Source: Pseudomonas veronii (GTDB taxonomy: Bacteria > Pseudomonadota > Gammaproteobacteria > Pseudomonadales > Pseudomonadaceae). Taken from it: DNA of 64,000 bases. Position numbers and translations under genes: made by a program. The stretch covers positions 1 through 64,000 of the forward strand of contig NZ_JYLL01000036.1 in NCBI RefSeq assembly GCF_001439695.1. The letters run 5' to 3'. Shown here piece by piece: positions 1-7,563 of the stretch. Within the stretch, counting starts at the first letter, position 1; each line of letters starts with the position of its first letter. Below the pieces are notes generated by a model, which saw nothing but the letters and a program-made list of their open reading frames with translations, had not been told where the DNA came from and did no database searches.

Positions 1-25
1 CTACAGCGTTACACGCTGCTGTCAA
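1..25 (-). promoter_or_regulatory. rRNA-type promoter cut by the window edge
   Basis: On the minus strand TTGACA lies at 25-20, followed by a 16-base spacer (GCAGCGTGTAACGCTG) and the bases TAG, where a TAGAAT -10 box would begin; the last three bases fall outside the window. I recognise this as the promoter found just upstream of 16S rRNA genes in Pseudomonas. An rrn operon is therefore expected immediately beyond the left edge, transcribed leftwards. The 16S gene itself is not visible. Confidence 0.6.
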
Positions 26-200
26 CACCTCTTTTTCTCCGCTTTCGACCGAGAAGATCGAAACGTTAATAGAGCCAAACAACCCTGCTCTACCAACTCC
101 TTCCAGGCTTCGATGAACTGAAGCAGGTCGCTGTCGAATCTCGTGTAACTCTTTGTTTACCAAGGAGTTTTCCGCTTCAACTGCGCCGGAAGTGGGGCGA

Positions 201-228
201 ATTATAGACGTCCAGGATTTGCCGTCAA
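201..228 (-). promoter_or_regulatory. Second, upstream rRNA-type promoter
   Basis: On the minus strand TTGACG (228-223) and a perfect TATAAT (206-201) are separated by 16 bases. A GC-rich discriminator follows (TCGCCCC), and an AT-rich stretch lies just upstream of the -35 (about 229-250), like an UP element. With the promoter at 1-25 this makes a tandem P1/P2 arrangement about 200 bases apart, typical of rrn operons. Apart from this pair and the palindrome at 305-322, I see nothing coding in 1-387. Confidence 0.6.
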
Positions 229-304
229 CCTTTAATTTGGTTTTTCTATCAAACAGCGGAAAACCTCCAAATCCACTCTATATAGAAGGTAGAAAACTGA
301 TAAT

Positions 305-322
305 TGAGCAATATATTGCTCA
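305..322. promoter_or_regulatory. 18-bp perfect palindrome upstream of rhtA
   Basis: TGAGCAATATATTGCTCA is a perfect 18-base palindrome 65 bases upstream of the rhtA start. No T-run follows, so it does not look like a terminator. Position and symmetry suggest an operator for a dimeric regulator, perhaps one sensing amino acids given the exporter downstream, but I cannot assign the protein. Confidence 0.4.
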
Positions 323-387
323 GCGACACACACTTAAGCATCATAGGGCTCTTTGCTACTCAAATATGACCTCGGACGAACACCCCA

Positions 388-1275
388 ATGACCACCTCCC
401 CTCGCAGCCTGGCCTCGGCACTGTTTCCTGTCGGCCTGCTGTTGATCGCCATGGCTTCCATCCAGTCCGGCGCTTCGCTGGCCAAGACCATGTTCCCTAT
501 CGTCGGCGCTCAAGGCACCACCACGCTGCGCCTGATTTTCGCCAGCATCATCATGTTGCTGATATTGCGCCCATGGCGGGCCACGCTGACGGCCAAATCC
601 CTGCGCACCGTGATTGTTTACGGAATGGCGTTAGGCGGCATGAACTTCCTCTTCTATATGTCGCTGCGCACAGTCCCTCTTGGTATTGCGGTAGCCCTGG
701 AGTTCACCGGGCCGCTCGCCGTCGCCCTCTATGCATCGCGCCGCGCGGTGGACTTTCTGTGGATCGCCCTCGCGGTTGTCGGTCTTCTGCTGTTGATCCC
801 CACGGGAGAAGCCAGCACGGGGATCGACCTGGTCGGTGCGGCTTATGCACTAGGCGCAGGTGTTTGCTGGGCGCTCTACATTCTGTTCGGCCAAAAGGCA
901 GGGAATGACAACGGCGTGCAAACTGCTGCCCTCGGCGTCATGATCGCCGCCTTGTTCGTCGCACCGATCGGCATCGTTCATGCGGGCGCGGCATTGCTGA
1001 CGCCTGCGCTGATTCCAGTTGCCATCGGCGTCGCCATCCTGTCCACGGCGCTCCCCTACACCCTGGAGATGGTCGCGCTGACTCGCCTGCCCGCCCGTAC
1101 TTTCGGCACCTTGATGAGCATCGAGCCCGCATTCGGTGCGCTCTCGGGCCTGTTCTTCCTGCAGGAGCATTTGTCGCTCGCACAGTGGCTGGCCATCTCC
1201 TGCATTATCCTGGCCTCCGTTGGCGCCACGCTGACCATGCGAAACGAGGCCAAACCTCTAGTACCAGCCGATTAA
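388..1275 (+). CDS. rhtA: Threonine/homoserine exporter RhtA (DMT/EamA family)
   Basis: Inner-membrane exporter of threonine and homoserine, 295 residues, about ten membrane helices formed by two EamA repeats. It matches the E. coli RhtA pattern along its whole length: MASIQSGASLAK near residue 22, PLGIAVALEFTGPLAVAL near 95-112, ALGAGVCWALYI near 155, and STALPYTLEMVALTRLP near 218-235. The start at 388 keeps the usual family length, although the ribosome binding site is weak. The gene stands alone on its strand; the nearest regulatory signal is the palindrome at 305-322. Exact substrate range is inferred from the family. Confidence 0.9.
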   Translation: MTTSPRSLASALFPVGLLLIAMASIQSGASLAKTMFPIVGAQGTTTLRLIFASIIMLLILRPWRATLTAKSLRTVIVYGMALGGMNFLFYMSLRTVPLGIAVALEFTGPLAVALYASRRAVDFLWIALAVVGLLLLIPTGEASTGIDLVGAAYALGAGVCWALYILFGQKAGNDNGVQTAALGVMIAALFVAPIGIVHAGAALLTPALIPVAIGVAILSTALPYTLEMVALTRLPARTFGTLMSIEPAFGALSGLFFLQEHLSLAQWLAISCIILASVGATLTMRNEAKPLVPAD

Positions 1276-1356
1276 TCATCTTTGACGGTAACTCTGGTAT
1301 TTGCCGCTCATTTGGGCCATGTTTAGGCCGCAAACAAATGTCATTCATGGAGAGTT

Positions 1357-1384
1357 TCGACAAGGACAGCGCGAACGCTACAAT
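1357..1384 (+). promoter_or_regulatory. Candidate sigma-70 promoter for the small lipoprotein
   Basis: TCGACA (1357-1362), a 16-base spacer and TACAAT (1379-1384) lie about 60 bases before the lipoprotein start at 1443. The match to consensus is moderate and spacing slightly short. Confidence 0.4.
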
Positions 1385-1442
1385 CGAGAGCGAGTAAAGC
1401 CAGCTTCAGGCAATTTTTTCGAAGCGGCTATTAAGGATGGGA

Positions 1443-1724
1443 ATGAAGCGAATTTTGATACTGTTAATGGTCGTGGCCATTGCTGGCTGTGCCGCGACCA
1501 CCAAGACAGAAGTGAAACGGGGCAAAAAAGGGCTGCATATCAACTGTTCCGGGCTGTCCTCCTCCTGGGACCAGTGCTACACCAGTGCAGTCAACTCATG
1601 CGGCGCCAAGGGCTACCGGGTTATCGCCAAGTCCGGTGACAACTCCGAAGAGCCTGGGGACTACCCCTTCGGCCTCAACCCTGCCGGCTACACCAGCCGG
1701 AGCATGATCGTCATCTGTAAATAG
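1443..1724 (+). CDS. Small lipoprotein of unknown function
   Basis: Protein of 93 residues. The start at 1443 is preferred over the ATG at 1437 because AAGGA (1433-1437) would overlap the latter but sits five bases before the former. A short charged start (MKR), a hydrophobic stretch and the lipobox AIAGC near residue 14 predict export by Sec and lipidation. The mature part has four further cysteines spaced like two disulfides (INCSG, WDQCYT, NSCGAK, VICK). I do not recognise a characterised family. It stands alone, apparently with its own promoter. Confidence 0.75.
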   Translation: MKRILILLMVVAIAGCAATTKTEVKRGKKGLHINCSGLSSSWDQCYTSAVNSCGAKGYRVIAKSGDNSEEPGDYPFGLNPAGYTSRSMIVICK

Positions 1725-1855
1725 CGGCCCGAGCAGTCCACTTCCGACTGCTCCGCAGCGCCCACCGAACGCCTCGACCCCGCGCAGCCCTTCGCGACGC
1801 TGCGACCGGCCGCCTGCGCGTAAATCACAAGCGGCACTTGCCGAGCAGCGACCGA

Positions 1856-3664
1856 TCAAATAGCCGCGGTGCGTACCTGCAACCACTCCAGCGCAGCGCC
1901 ACTGAGCAATGGGCTCAAACGCTGACACACCTCGGCATGGTACGCATTGAGCCACTGGCGCTCCTCAGCCGTCAGCAACGACGGTTCCAGACAACGGGTA
2001 TCGATCGGGCACAAGGTCAGGGTTTCGAACTCGAGGAACTCACCGAACTCGGTCTTGCCCGCTTCGCGATTCAACACCAGGTTCTCGATACGCACGCCCC
2101 AACGCCCCGGACGGTAAGTACCCGGTTCAATGGAGGTGATCATGCCCGGCTGCATCGCGGTTTGCGGCGCAGTAGCGGCCTGGTAGGCGATGACCTGCGG
2201 ACCTTCATGCACATTGAGGAAATAACCTACGCCGTGCCCCGTGCCATGGCCGTAGTCCACACCTTCGGCCCAGATCGGCGCGCGCGCGATGGCATCAAGC
2301 AGTGGCGACATAATGCCCTTGGGAAAATGAGCACGGGACAGGGCGATCACCCCCTTGAGCACGCGGGTGCAATCACGCTTCTGTTCATCACTCGGCGCTC
2401 CGATAGGCACCATCCGCGTGATATCGGTAGTACCGCCCAAGTACTGGCCACCCGAGTCGATCAGCAGCAGGCCATCGCCTTCGATCAGCGCATGCTCTTC
2501 TTCGGTGGCGTGGTAATGCGGCATCGCGCCATTGGCATTGAACGCAGCGATGGTGTTGAAACTCAGCGACACATAACCGGGACGGCGGGTACGTGCGGCA
2601 GTCAGGTGTTCGTCGATGGTCAGTTCAGTGATGCGTTCACGGCCCAGCGCACTCTCCAGCCAGGCGAAGAATTCGCACAAGGCCGCGCCATCCTGCTCCA
2701 TGGCCAGGCGGATATGTTCCGCGTCGGCCAGGCTCTTGCGGGATTTGGCAAGCGTCGTCGGGTTCAGCCCTTCCACCAGCTTGACGCTGGCGTCCAGGTG
2801 TTCCAGCAAACCGGCGGTCACGCGTGCCGGATCAACCTGCACACTCGCGCCCGATGGCACCGCGCGCAGGGCATCGGCGACTTCGCTGTAATCGCGCAAG
2901 GTCACGCCATCCTGCTCAAGCACCGCCCGCAGCGCGGCATCGACTTTGCTCAGCGCCACAAACAGCGTGGCCTGTTGCGCATTGATCAGGGCGAAGGATA
3001 CAAACACCGGGTTGAACGATACATCGGCACCGCGCAGGTTAAACAACCAGGCGATGTCATCCAGGGTGGCGATGAAGTGCCAGTCGGCGCCCTTTTCTTT
3101 CAAGCTGGCGCGCAGTGCAGCGAGTTTTTCGCCACGGCTGACGGTGGCCTGCGGTGGCAGGTGCTGATAGATCGGCTGATTCGGCAACGCCGGGCGGTCG
3201 CTCCAGACTTCATTCAACAGGTCGATATCGGTACGCAGGCGAGCACCGCGCTCCGCCAGTTTACCGCCCAAGGTACGCGCCGACGCCACGGCCATTACCG
3301 CACCGTCGACCGCCACCACGGCGCCCTGCGGCGTCTGTTCGGCCAGCCACTCCAGCGGGCCAGGTTGCCCCGGCTGCAGCTTCACCAACTCGATACCGCT
3401 GCCCTTGAGTTCCTTGGTCGCTTGTTCCCAGTAGCGGCTGTCGGCCCAGACACCGGCGAAATCCGCGGTGACGATCAGCGTCCCCACCGAGCCGTGGAAG
3501 CCCGACAACCATTGACGCCCCTGCCAGTAGCCCGGCAAGTATTCGGACAGGTGCGGGTCAGCGGACGGCACCAGCAAGGCATGAATGCCTTCGCGGCGCA
3601 TCAATTCACGGGTATGCGCCAGGCGCTGGGGAACCGTTCCATGGGTCAAAGGCTGCGTACTCAT
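1856..3664 (-). CDS. Xaa-Pro aminopeptidase, M24B family
   Basis: Cytoplasmic metallopeptidase of 602 residues that removes an N-terminal residue preceding proline. Two creatinase-like N-terminal domains (about 1-310) precede the pita-bread catalytic domain. All five metal ligands are visible: D403 and D414 (LIDSGGQYLGGTTDITR), H477 (GHGTGHGVG), E513 (SIEPGTY) and E527 (RIENLVL). The length fits the long, eukaryotic XPNPEP1-like bacterial type rather than short E. coli PepP. The start MSTQPL at 3664 is preceded by AGGAGACAC; reading on to 3745 would add 27 residues without family support. The cysteine desulfurase gene lies 49 bases upstream on the same strand and may be co-transcribed. Confidence 0.9.
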   Translation of the reverse strand: MSTQPLTHGTVPQRLAHTRELMRREGIHALLVPSADPHLSEYLPGYWQGRQWLSGFHGSVGTLIVTADFAGVWADSRYWEQATKELKGSGIELVKLQPGQPGPLEWLAEQTPQGAVVAVDGAVMAVASARTLGGKLAERGARLRTDIDLLNEVWSDRPALPNQPIYQHLPPQATVSRGEKLAALRASLKEKGADWHFIATLDDIAWLFNLRGADVSFNPVFVSFALINAQQATLFVALSKVDAALRAVLEQDGVTLRDYSEVADALRAVPSGASVQVDPARVTAGLLEHLDASVKLVEGLNPTTLAKSRKSLADAEHIRLAMEQDGAALCEFFAWLESALGRERITELTIDEHLTAARTRRPGYVSLSFNTIAAFNANGAMPHYHATEEEHALIEGDGLLLIDSGGQYLGGTTDITRMVPIGAPSDEQKRDCTRVLKGVIALSRAHFPKGIMSPLLDAIARAPIWAEGVDYGHGTGHGVGYFLNVHEGPQVIAYQAATAPQTAMQPGMITSIEPGTYRPGRWGVRIENLVLNREAGKTEFGEFLEFETLTLCPIDTRCLEPSLLTAEERQWLNAYHAEVCQRLSPLLSGAALEWLQVRTAAI

Positions 3665-3713
3665 TGTGTCTCCTGCTAACCACGAATAATTGTTATGGAT
3701 TACGAATGAAGAA

Positions 3714-4874
3714 TCAGACCGCCCAGAACGCCGGCGCACTGGCAAGGGAGGCCTTGATCAACTGCACGGCCTGGTCGATATCCTGCTCGGTGGTGAACCG
3801 CCCCAGGCTCAAGCGAATGGTTCGACCGGCGCTGCGGGCATCATGCCCCAGCGCCAGCAGCACATGGGAGGGCGCATTGCTCGCCGAATTGCAGGCCGAG
3901 GTGGCGGAAAAAGCAATGCCCGCACTCAAGGCCGCGGCGTTGAACTCGCCTTCACCGAAGGTGAGGCTGAGGGTGTGGGGAATGCGCTGGGTGGCGCTGC
4001 CATTGAGACGCACACCGGCGACCGACGCCAGTTGATCGAGCAAACGCTGGCGCAAGGCCACGATCGCCGCCTGCTCTTCACTGAACGCCTGCGCCGCCAA
4101 GGCGAACGCCGCGCCCATGCCCGCAATCTGGTGGGTTGCCAGTGTACCGGAGCGCAAGCCGCCCTCGTGGCCACCGCCGTGAATCTGTGCCAACACCTTC
4201 CGCTGCGCCCGCGGCCCGACATACAGCGCGCCGATCCCCTTGGGGCCATACACCTTGTGCGCGGAAAACGACATCAAATCCACCGGCCATTGCGCGAGGT
4301 CGATCGCCACCTTGCCCGCACCCTGTGCCGCGTCCACATGCAACAACGCGCCGTGTTCACGCACCCGCGCGCCAATGGCGGGGATGTCGTTGAGGGTGCC
4401 CAACTCGTTGTTCACCAACATCAGCGATACCAGGAAGGTGTCCTCACGCAGTGCTTCACTCACCGCCTCGGCACTGATCAACCCATCGGCGTCCGGCGCC
4501 AGGTAGGTCACCGCCACTCCGGCCTCCTGCATCTGCCGCGCGGTGTCCAGCGTAGCCTTGTGCTCGATCTGGCTGGTGATGATATGCCCACCCGCCAAGC
4601 CCCGCGCTTGAGTCACCCCCTTGATCGCGAGGTTGCTGGACTCCGTCGCGCCGGACGTCCAGACGATCTGCTCCGGCTCGGCACCGACCAACTCGGCCAC
4701 CTGGCGACGCGCCTGTTCAACCGTTTGCCGGGCCGCTTGGCCGAAGGCGTGGGAACTGGACGCAGGGTTACCGAAATTGGCGTGCAAGCCCAGACACTCG
4801 ACCATCACCTGGATGACCCGCTCGTCCACCGGGGTGGTGGCGGCGTAGTCGAAATACAACGGACGTTTATTCAT
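3714..4874 (-). CDS. Cysteine desulfurase, IscS-like (PLP-dependent class V)
   Basis: Removes sulfur from cysteine to give alanine and an enzyme persulfide that can feed Fe-S clusters, thiolated tRNA or other acceptors. 386 residues. Visible are the N-terminal FDYAATTPVD, H105 (IEHKA), the PLP-binding K207 (SFSAHKVYGPKG) and the mobile-loop cysteine in SATSACNSAS, which corresponds to the SGSAC loop of group I IscS enzymes. The start MNKRPLYFDY at 4874 follows CTAAGG. No isc or suf partner genes are nearby, so this is probably an extra desulfurase rather than the main IscS; the physiological acceptor is unknown. Confidence 0.85.
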   Translation of the reverse strand: MNKRPLYFDYAATTPVDERVIQVMVECLGLHANFGNPASSSHAFGQAARQTVEQARRQVAELVGAEPEQIVWTSGATESSNLAIKGVTQARGLAGGHIITSQIEHKATLDTARQMQEAGVAVTYLAPDADGLISAEAVSEALREDTFLVSLMLVNNELGTLNDIPAIGARVREHGALLHVDAAQGAGKVAIDLAQWPVDLMSFSAHKVYGPKGIGALYVGPRAQRKVLAQIHGGGHEGGLRSGTLATHQIAGMGAAFALAAQAFSEEQAAIVALRQRLLDQLASVAGVRLNGSATQRIPHTLSLTFGEGEFNAAALSAGIAFSATSACNSASNAPSHVLLALGHDARSAGRTIRLSLGRFTTEQDIDQAVQLIKASLASAPAFWAV

Positions 4875-5051
4875 AACCTTAGGGACTCGCAGAGCAGGTT
4901 CCCGAGAGCAACGTCTCAGGGGCATCGACCGGAACAGAGGTCGTCAGGTTTACCCGATCGAATGCCATTAAAAAAGGACCACTTGACGTAAATGTGCGTA
5001 GGAACGCTCCTGAAATTCAGCTTAACAGGCTGACATAGCGCCATGGCAAAC

Positions 5052-5089
5052 AAAAAGCCCGAGGCTTCTTGAGAAACCTCGGGCTTTTT
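5052..5089 (-). terminator. Rho-independent terminator
   Basis: AAAAAGCCCGAGG (5052-5064) pairs with CCTCGGGCTTTTT (5077-5089) around a 12-base loop. T-runs occur on both strands, so it may work in both directions. It sits 17 bases after the stop of the lipoprotein gene that ends at 5106. Confidence 0.85.
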
Positions 5090-5105
5090 GCCACTGAGCA
5101 CCGGC

Positions 5106-5375
5106 TCAACTGGGGCGGCCATGCAGGGTCACATTACGTTCGGCGTTCATTTCGCCCTGGTGAGCAAAACTGAAAGGTTGTTGTGCCTGACCGGTCAGGG
5201 CAGCCCGCTGGCGTTGATACTCGTCAAACGACAAGCCGCGACGGCTCAACGCCTCCAGCGCCAGTTCCCGGGTTTCTTGCGCCGTGTAAGGGCGTAATTC
5301 AGGCGAAGGATGGGTCGCACAACCGGCAACGACAGAAGTGACGAGTAATAAGGAAACAGCAAAAAATCGGTTCAT
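5106..5375 (-). CDS. Small lipoprotein, unknown function
   Basis: 89 residues with a clear lipoprotein signal: MNRFF, hydrophobic core, lipobox VVAGC, then a Pro-rich short mature part with ETRELALEAL and GLSFDEYQRQRAAL. The mature segment is charged and probably helical. I do not recognise a function. A terminator follows directly (5052-5089), so it is a monocistronic unit; upstream is the long intergenic region shared with the msu operon. Confidence 0.75.
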   Translation of the reverse strand: MNRFFAVSLLLVTSVVAGCATHPSPELRPYTAQETRELALEALSRRGLSFDEYQRQRAALTGQAQQPFSFAHQGEMNAERNVTLHGRPS

Positions 5376-5605
5376 GGCGACGGCTCTGCGAAGAAGGTCT
5401 CAAGTCAATGAACACAGGCTACTCCCGACCCTGGACAGTGAAAAATCACCATCCGTGATAGTCGCTATCACCCGTCGCCACACCCTCATCAGCGCCACCT
5501 TTATATTCCTTTAAGATCTATAAATATAGAAATACGTTCATTTACGGAATAACCATAACCCTCTATAAATGGCTCCACGCGAATTCGACACTGTTCGCCA
5601 GGCAA
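5376..5605. other. Non-coding region upstream of the msu operon
   Basis: No reading frame here looks coding. At about 5500-5570 it is notably AT-rich (CCTTTAAGATCTATAAATAT, then AAATACGTTC), a composition often seen before sulfate-starvation genes controlled by CysB in pseudomonads. That link is an inference from appearance only. Confidence 0.35.
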
Positions 5606-5623
5606 CTGTTGCGCAGGCAACAG
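5606..5623. promoter_or_regulatory. Inverted repeat, likely enhancer site for the sigma-54 activator
   Basis: CTGTTGC (5606-5612) and GCAACAG (5617-5623) form a perfect inverted repeat with a 4-base spacer, centred about 95 bases upstream of the -24/-12 promoter at 5707-5723. That is the usual distance for an upstream activator sequence bound by an enhancer-binding protein. A related half site, AGACAACAG, follows near 5644. The likely binder is the SfnR-type protein encoded at 8762-9865. Confidence 0.5.
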
Positions 5624-5706
5624 CCATTCAACAAAACACCAGGCAGACAACAGCAACGTTTTTCAGCAGTGAGCCCGCAGCCCAGGCGGATCAAGGCCTG
5701 CAGCCG

Positions 5707-5723
5707 TTGGTACAGCTCTTGCT
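5707..5723 (+). promoter_or_regulatory. Sigma-54 (-24/-12) promoter of msuEDC
   Basis: TTGGTACAGCTCTTGCT has the invariant GG (5709-5710) and GC (5721-5722) exactly ten bases apart and agrees with the TGGCAC-N5-TTGCW consensus except at one -24 position. It lies about 50 bases before the msuE start. The operon's last gene encodes a sigma-54 activator, which supports the assignment. Confidence 0.7.
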
Positions 5724-5773
5724 CAGACCGGCTCACTTCCCCTGCTATGCCACTGTTGAAAAAGGAACTGTTC

Positions 5774-6337
5774 ATGACCCGTCCCCTGAATGTCGTTGCC
5801 CTCTCCGGCGGAACCTGGCGCCCGTCCCGTACCCTGGTGTTGACCCAGGCCGTGCTGGCCGAACTGGCGACGTTGTTGCCGATCCAGACGACCCTGATCG
5901 AACTCGGTGATATCGCCCGGCCACTGGGCGGCGCACTGTCGCGCGATGAGTTGCCGGCCGAGGTCGAATCCCAACTGTTGGCCATCGAACAGGCCGACTT
6001 GCTGATCGTCGCCGCACCGGTCTATCGCGGTTCTTATCCAGGCCTGCTCAAGCATCTGTTCGACCTGGTTGGCCTCAACTCGCTGATCGACACCCCTGTG
6101 CTGCTGGCCGCCACCGGCGGCAGCGAACGTCACGCGCTGGTACTCGATCACCAGTTGCGCCCGCTGTTCAGCTTCTTCCAGGCCCTGACCTTGCCGATCG
6201 GCGTATACGCCACCGAAGCCGATTTCACCGATTACCAAATCACCAACGAAGCCTTGAAAGGCCGTATTCGCCTTGCGGCAGAACGCGCAGCCCCTTTGTT
6301 CGCCGCGCACGCCCCCTCACTGTTGAAAATCGCTTAA
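5774..6337 (+). CDS. msuE: NAD(P)H-dependent FMN reductase MsuE
   Basis: Flavodoxin-fold reductase, 187 residues, supplying FMNH2 to the two monooxygenases encoded next to it. The N-terminal phosphate-binding strand-loop (NVVALSGGTWRPSRT) and the APVYRGSYPGLLKHLFDLV segment are typical of SsuE/MsuE reductases. The start at 5774 has AAGGAAC upstream; the longer frame from 5609 would run through the promoter and is rejected. It is the first gene of msuE-msuD-msuC-sfnR, with msuD only 9 bases downstream. Role: desulfonation of methanesulfinate/methanesulfonate when sulfate is scarce. Confidence 0.88.
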   Translation: MTRPLNVVALSGGTWRPSRTLVLTQAVLAELATLLPIQTTLIELGDIARPLGGALSRDELPAEVESQLLAIEQADLLIVAAPVYRGSYPGLLKHLFDLVGLNSLIDTPVLLAATGGSERHALVLDHQLRPLFSFFQALTLPIGVYATEADFTDYQITNEALKGRIRLAAERAAPLFAAHAPSLLKIA

Positions 6338-6346
6338 GGATTCGTC

Positions 6347-7486
6347 ATGGATGTTTTCTGGTTTCTGCCCACTCATGGCGACGGTCATTACCTGGGCACC
6401 ACCCAAGGTGCCCGTCCGGTCACCCTCAATTATCTGAAGCAAGTCGCCCAGGCCGCTGACAGCCTTGGCTACTACGGCGTGTTGATTCCTACCGGGCGTT
6501 CGTGCGAAGACTCCTGGGTAATCGCCTCGGCGCTGGTGCCGCTGACAGAACGCTTGCGCTACCTGGTGGCAATTCGCCCTGGCATCATCTCGCCCACAGT
6601 GTCGGCGCGCATGGCGGCGACCCTGGATCGCCTGTCCAACGGCCGCCTGCTGATCAACGTCGTGACCGGCGGCGACCCCGACGAAAACCGCGGCGACGGC
6701 AGCTTCCTCGACCACCGCGAACGCTATGAAGTCTCCGACGAATTCCTCAAGATCTGGCGCCGCGTATTGCAGGGCGAATCGGTGGACTTCGAAGGCAAAC
6801 ACCTGCGTGTGCAGAATGCCAAGGCACTTTACCCACCGGTGCAGAAGCCTTACCCGCCGCTGTACTTCGGCGGTTCCTCCGACGCCGCCCACGACCTCGC
6901 CGCCGAACAGGTGGACGTGTACCTGACCTGGGGCGAACCACCCGCCGCCGTCGCCGAAAAGCTCGCGGATGTACGTGAACGGGCCGCGCGCCACGGGCGG
7001 ACCGTGAAGTTCGGCATCCGCCTGCATGTGATCGTGCGCGAGACCGAAGAGGACGCCTGGAAAGCCGCCGACAAACTGATCGAACACATCAGCGACGAGA
7101 CCATCGCCGCCGCGCAAAAATCCTTCTCGCGCTTTGATTCCGAAGGCCAGCGCCGCATGGCCGCCTTGCACGACGGGCGCCGCGACAACCTGGAAATCGC
7201 CCCCAACCTGTGGGCCGGTGTCGGCCTGGTCCGTGGCGGTGCCGGCACGGCGCTGGTAGGCAACCCGCGGCAAGTGGCCGAGCGGATCAAGGAATACGCG
7301 GATTTGGGCATCGAGAGTTTCATCTTTTCCGGCTACCCGCACCTCGAAGAAGCCTATCGCTTCGCCGAGTTGGTGTTCCCGCTATTGCCGGAACCCTACG
7401 CCAGCCTGGCCGGGCGCGGTGTCACCAATCTCACCGGACCGTTTGGCGAGATGATTGCCAATGATGTGCTGCCGGCCAAGGCCTGA
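6347..7486 (+). CDS. msuD: FMNH2-dependent methanesulfonate monooxygenase MsuD
   Basis: Bacterial-luciferase-fold monooxygenase of the SsuD group, 379 residues (SsuD is 381). It splits methanesulfonate, and probably other short sulfonates, into an aldehyde and sulfite with FMNH2 and oxygen. Family segments are MDVFWFLPTHGDGHYLG at the start, LIPTGRSCEDSW near 47-58, INVVTGGDPDENRGDG near 103-118 and YLTWGEPP near 190. The choice of msuD over ssuD rests on context: msuE before it, msuC and an sfnR-type activator after it, and no ssuABC transporter nearby. Confidence 0.88.
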   Translation: MDVFWFLPTHGDGHYLGTTQGARPVTLNYLKQVAQAADSLGYYGVLIPTGRSCEDSWVIASALVPLTERLRYLVAIRPGIISPTVSARMAATLDRLSNGRLLINVVTGGDPDENRGDGSFLDHRERYEVSDEFLKIWRRVLQGESVDFEGKHLRVQNAKALYPPVQKPYPPLYFGGSSDAAHDLAAEQVDVYLTWGEPPAAVAEKLADVRERAARHGRTVKFGIRLHVIVRETEEDAWKAADKLIEHISDETIAAAQKSFSRFDSEGQRRMAALHDGRRDNLEIAPNLWAGVGLVRGGAGTALVGNPRQVAERIKEYADLGIESFIFSGYPHLEEAYRFAELVFPLLPEPYASLAGRGVTNLTGPFGEMIANDVLPAKA

Positions 7487-7563
7487 GAATGCTGAGATCG
7501 CACCGTTGATCTGCATTGCCCAATAGACAGCACACGGCATTAGAGCCCTATGAGGAACACCGC

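Noticed and set aside
153..908. 251-residue plus-strand frame overlapping rhtA
   Set aside because: Arg/His-rich translation, no family resemblance, and it crosses the rrn promoter region and shadows rhtA.
1731..1753. Hairpin GAGCAGTC/GACTGCTC after the small lipoprotein
   Set aside because: No T-run follows, so it is not a convincing rho-independent terminator.
1838..3679. 613-residue plus-strand frame
   Set aside because: Exact antisense shadow of the M24 aminopeptidase, which has all five metal ligands.
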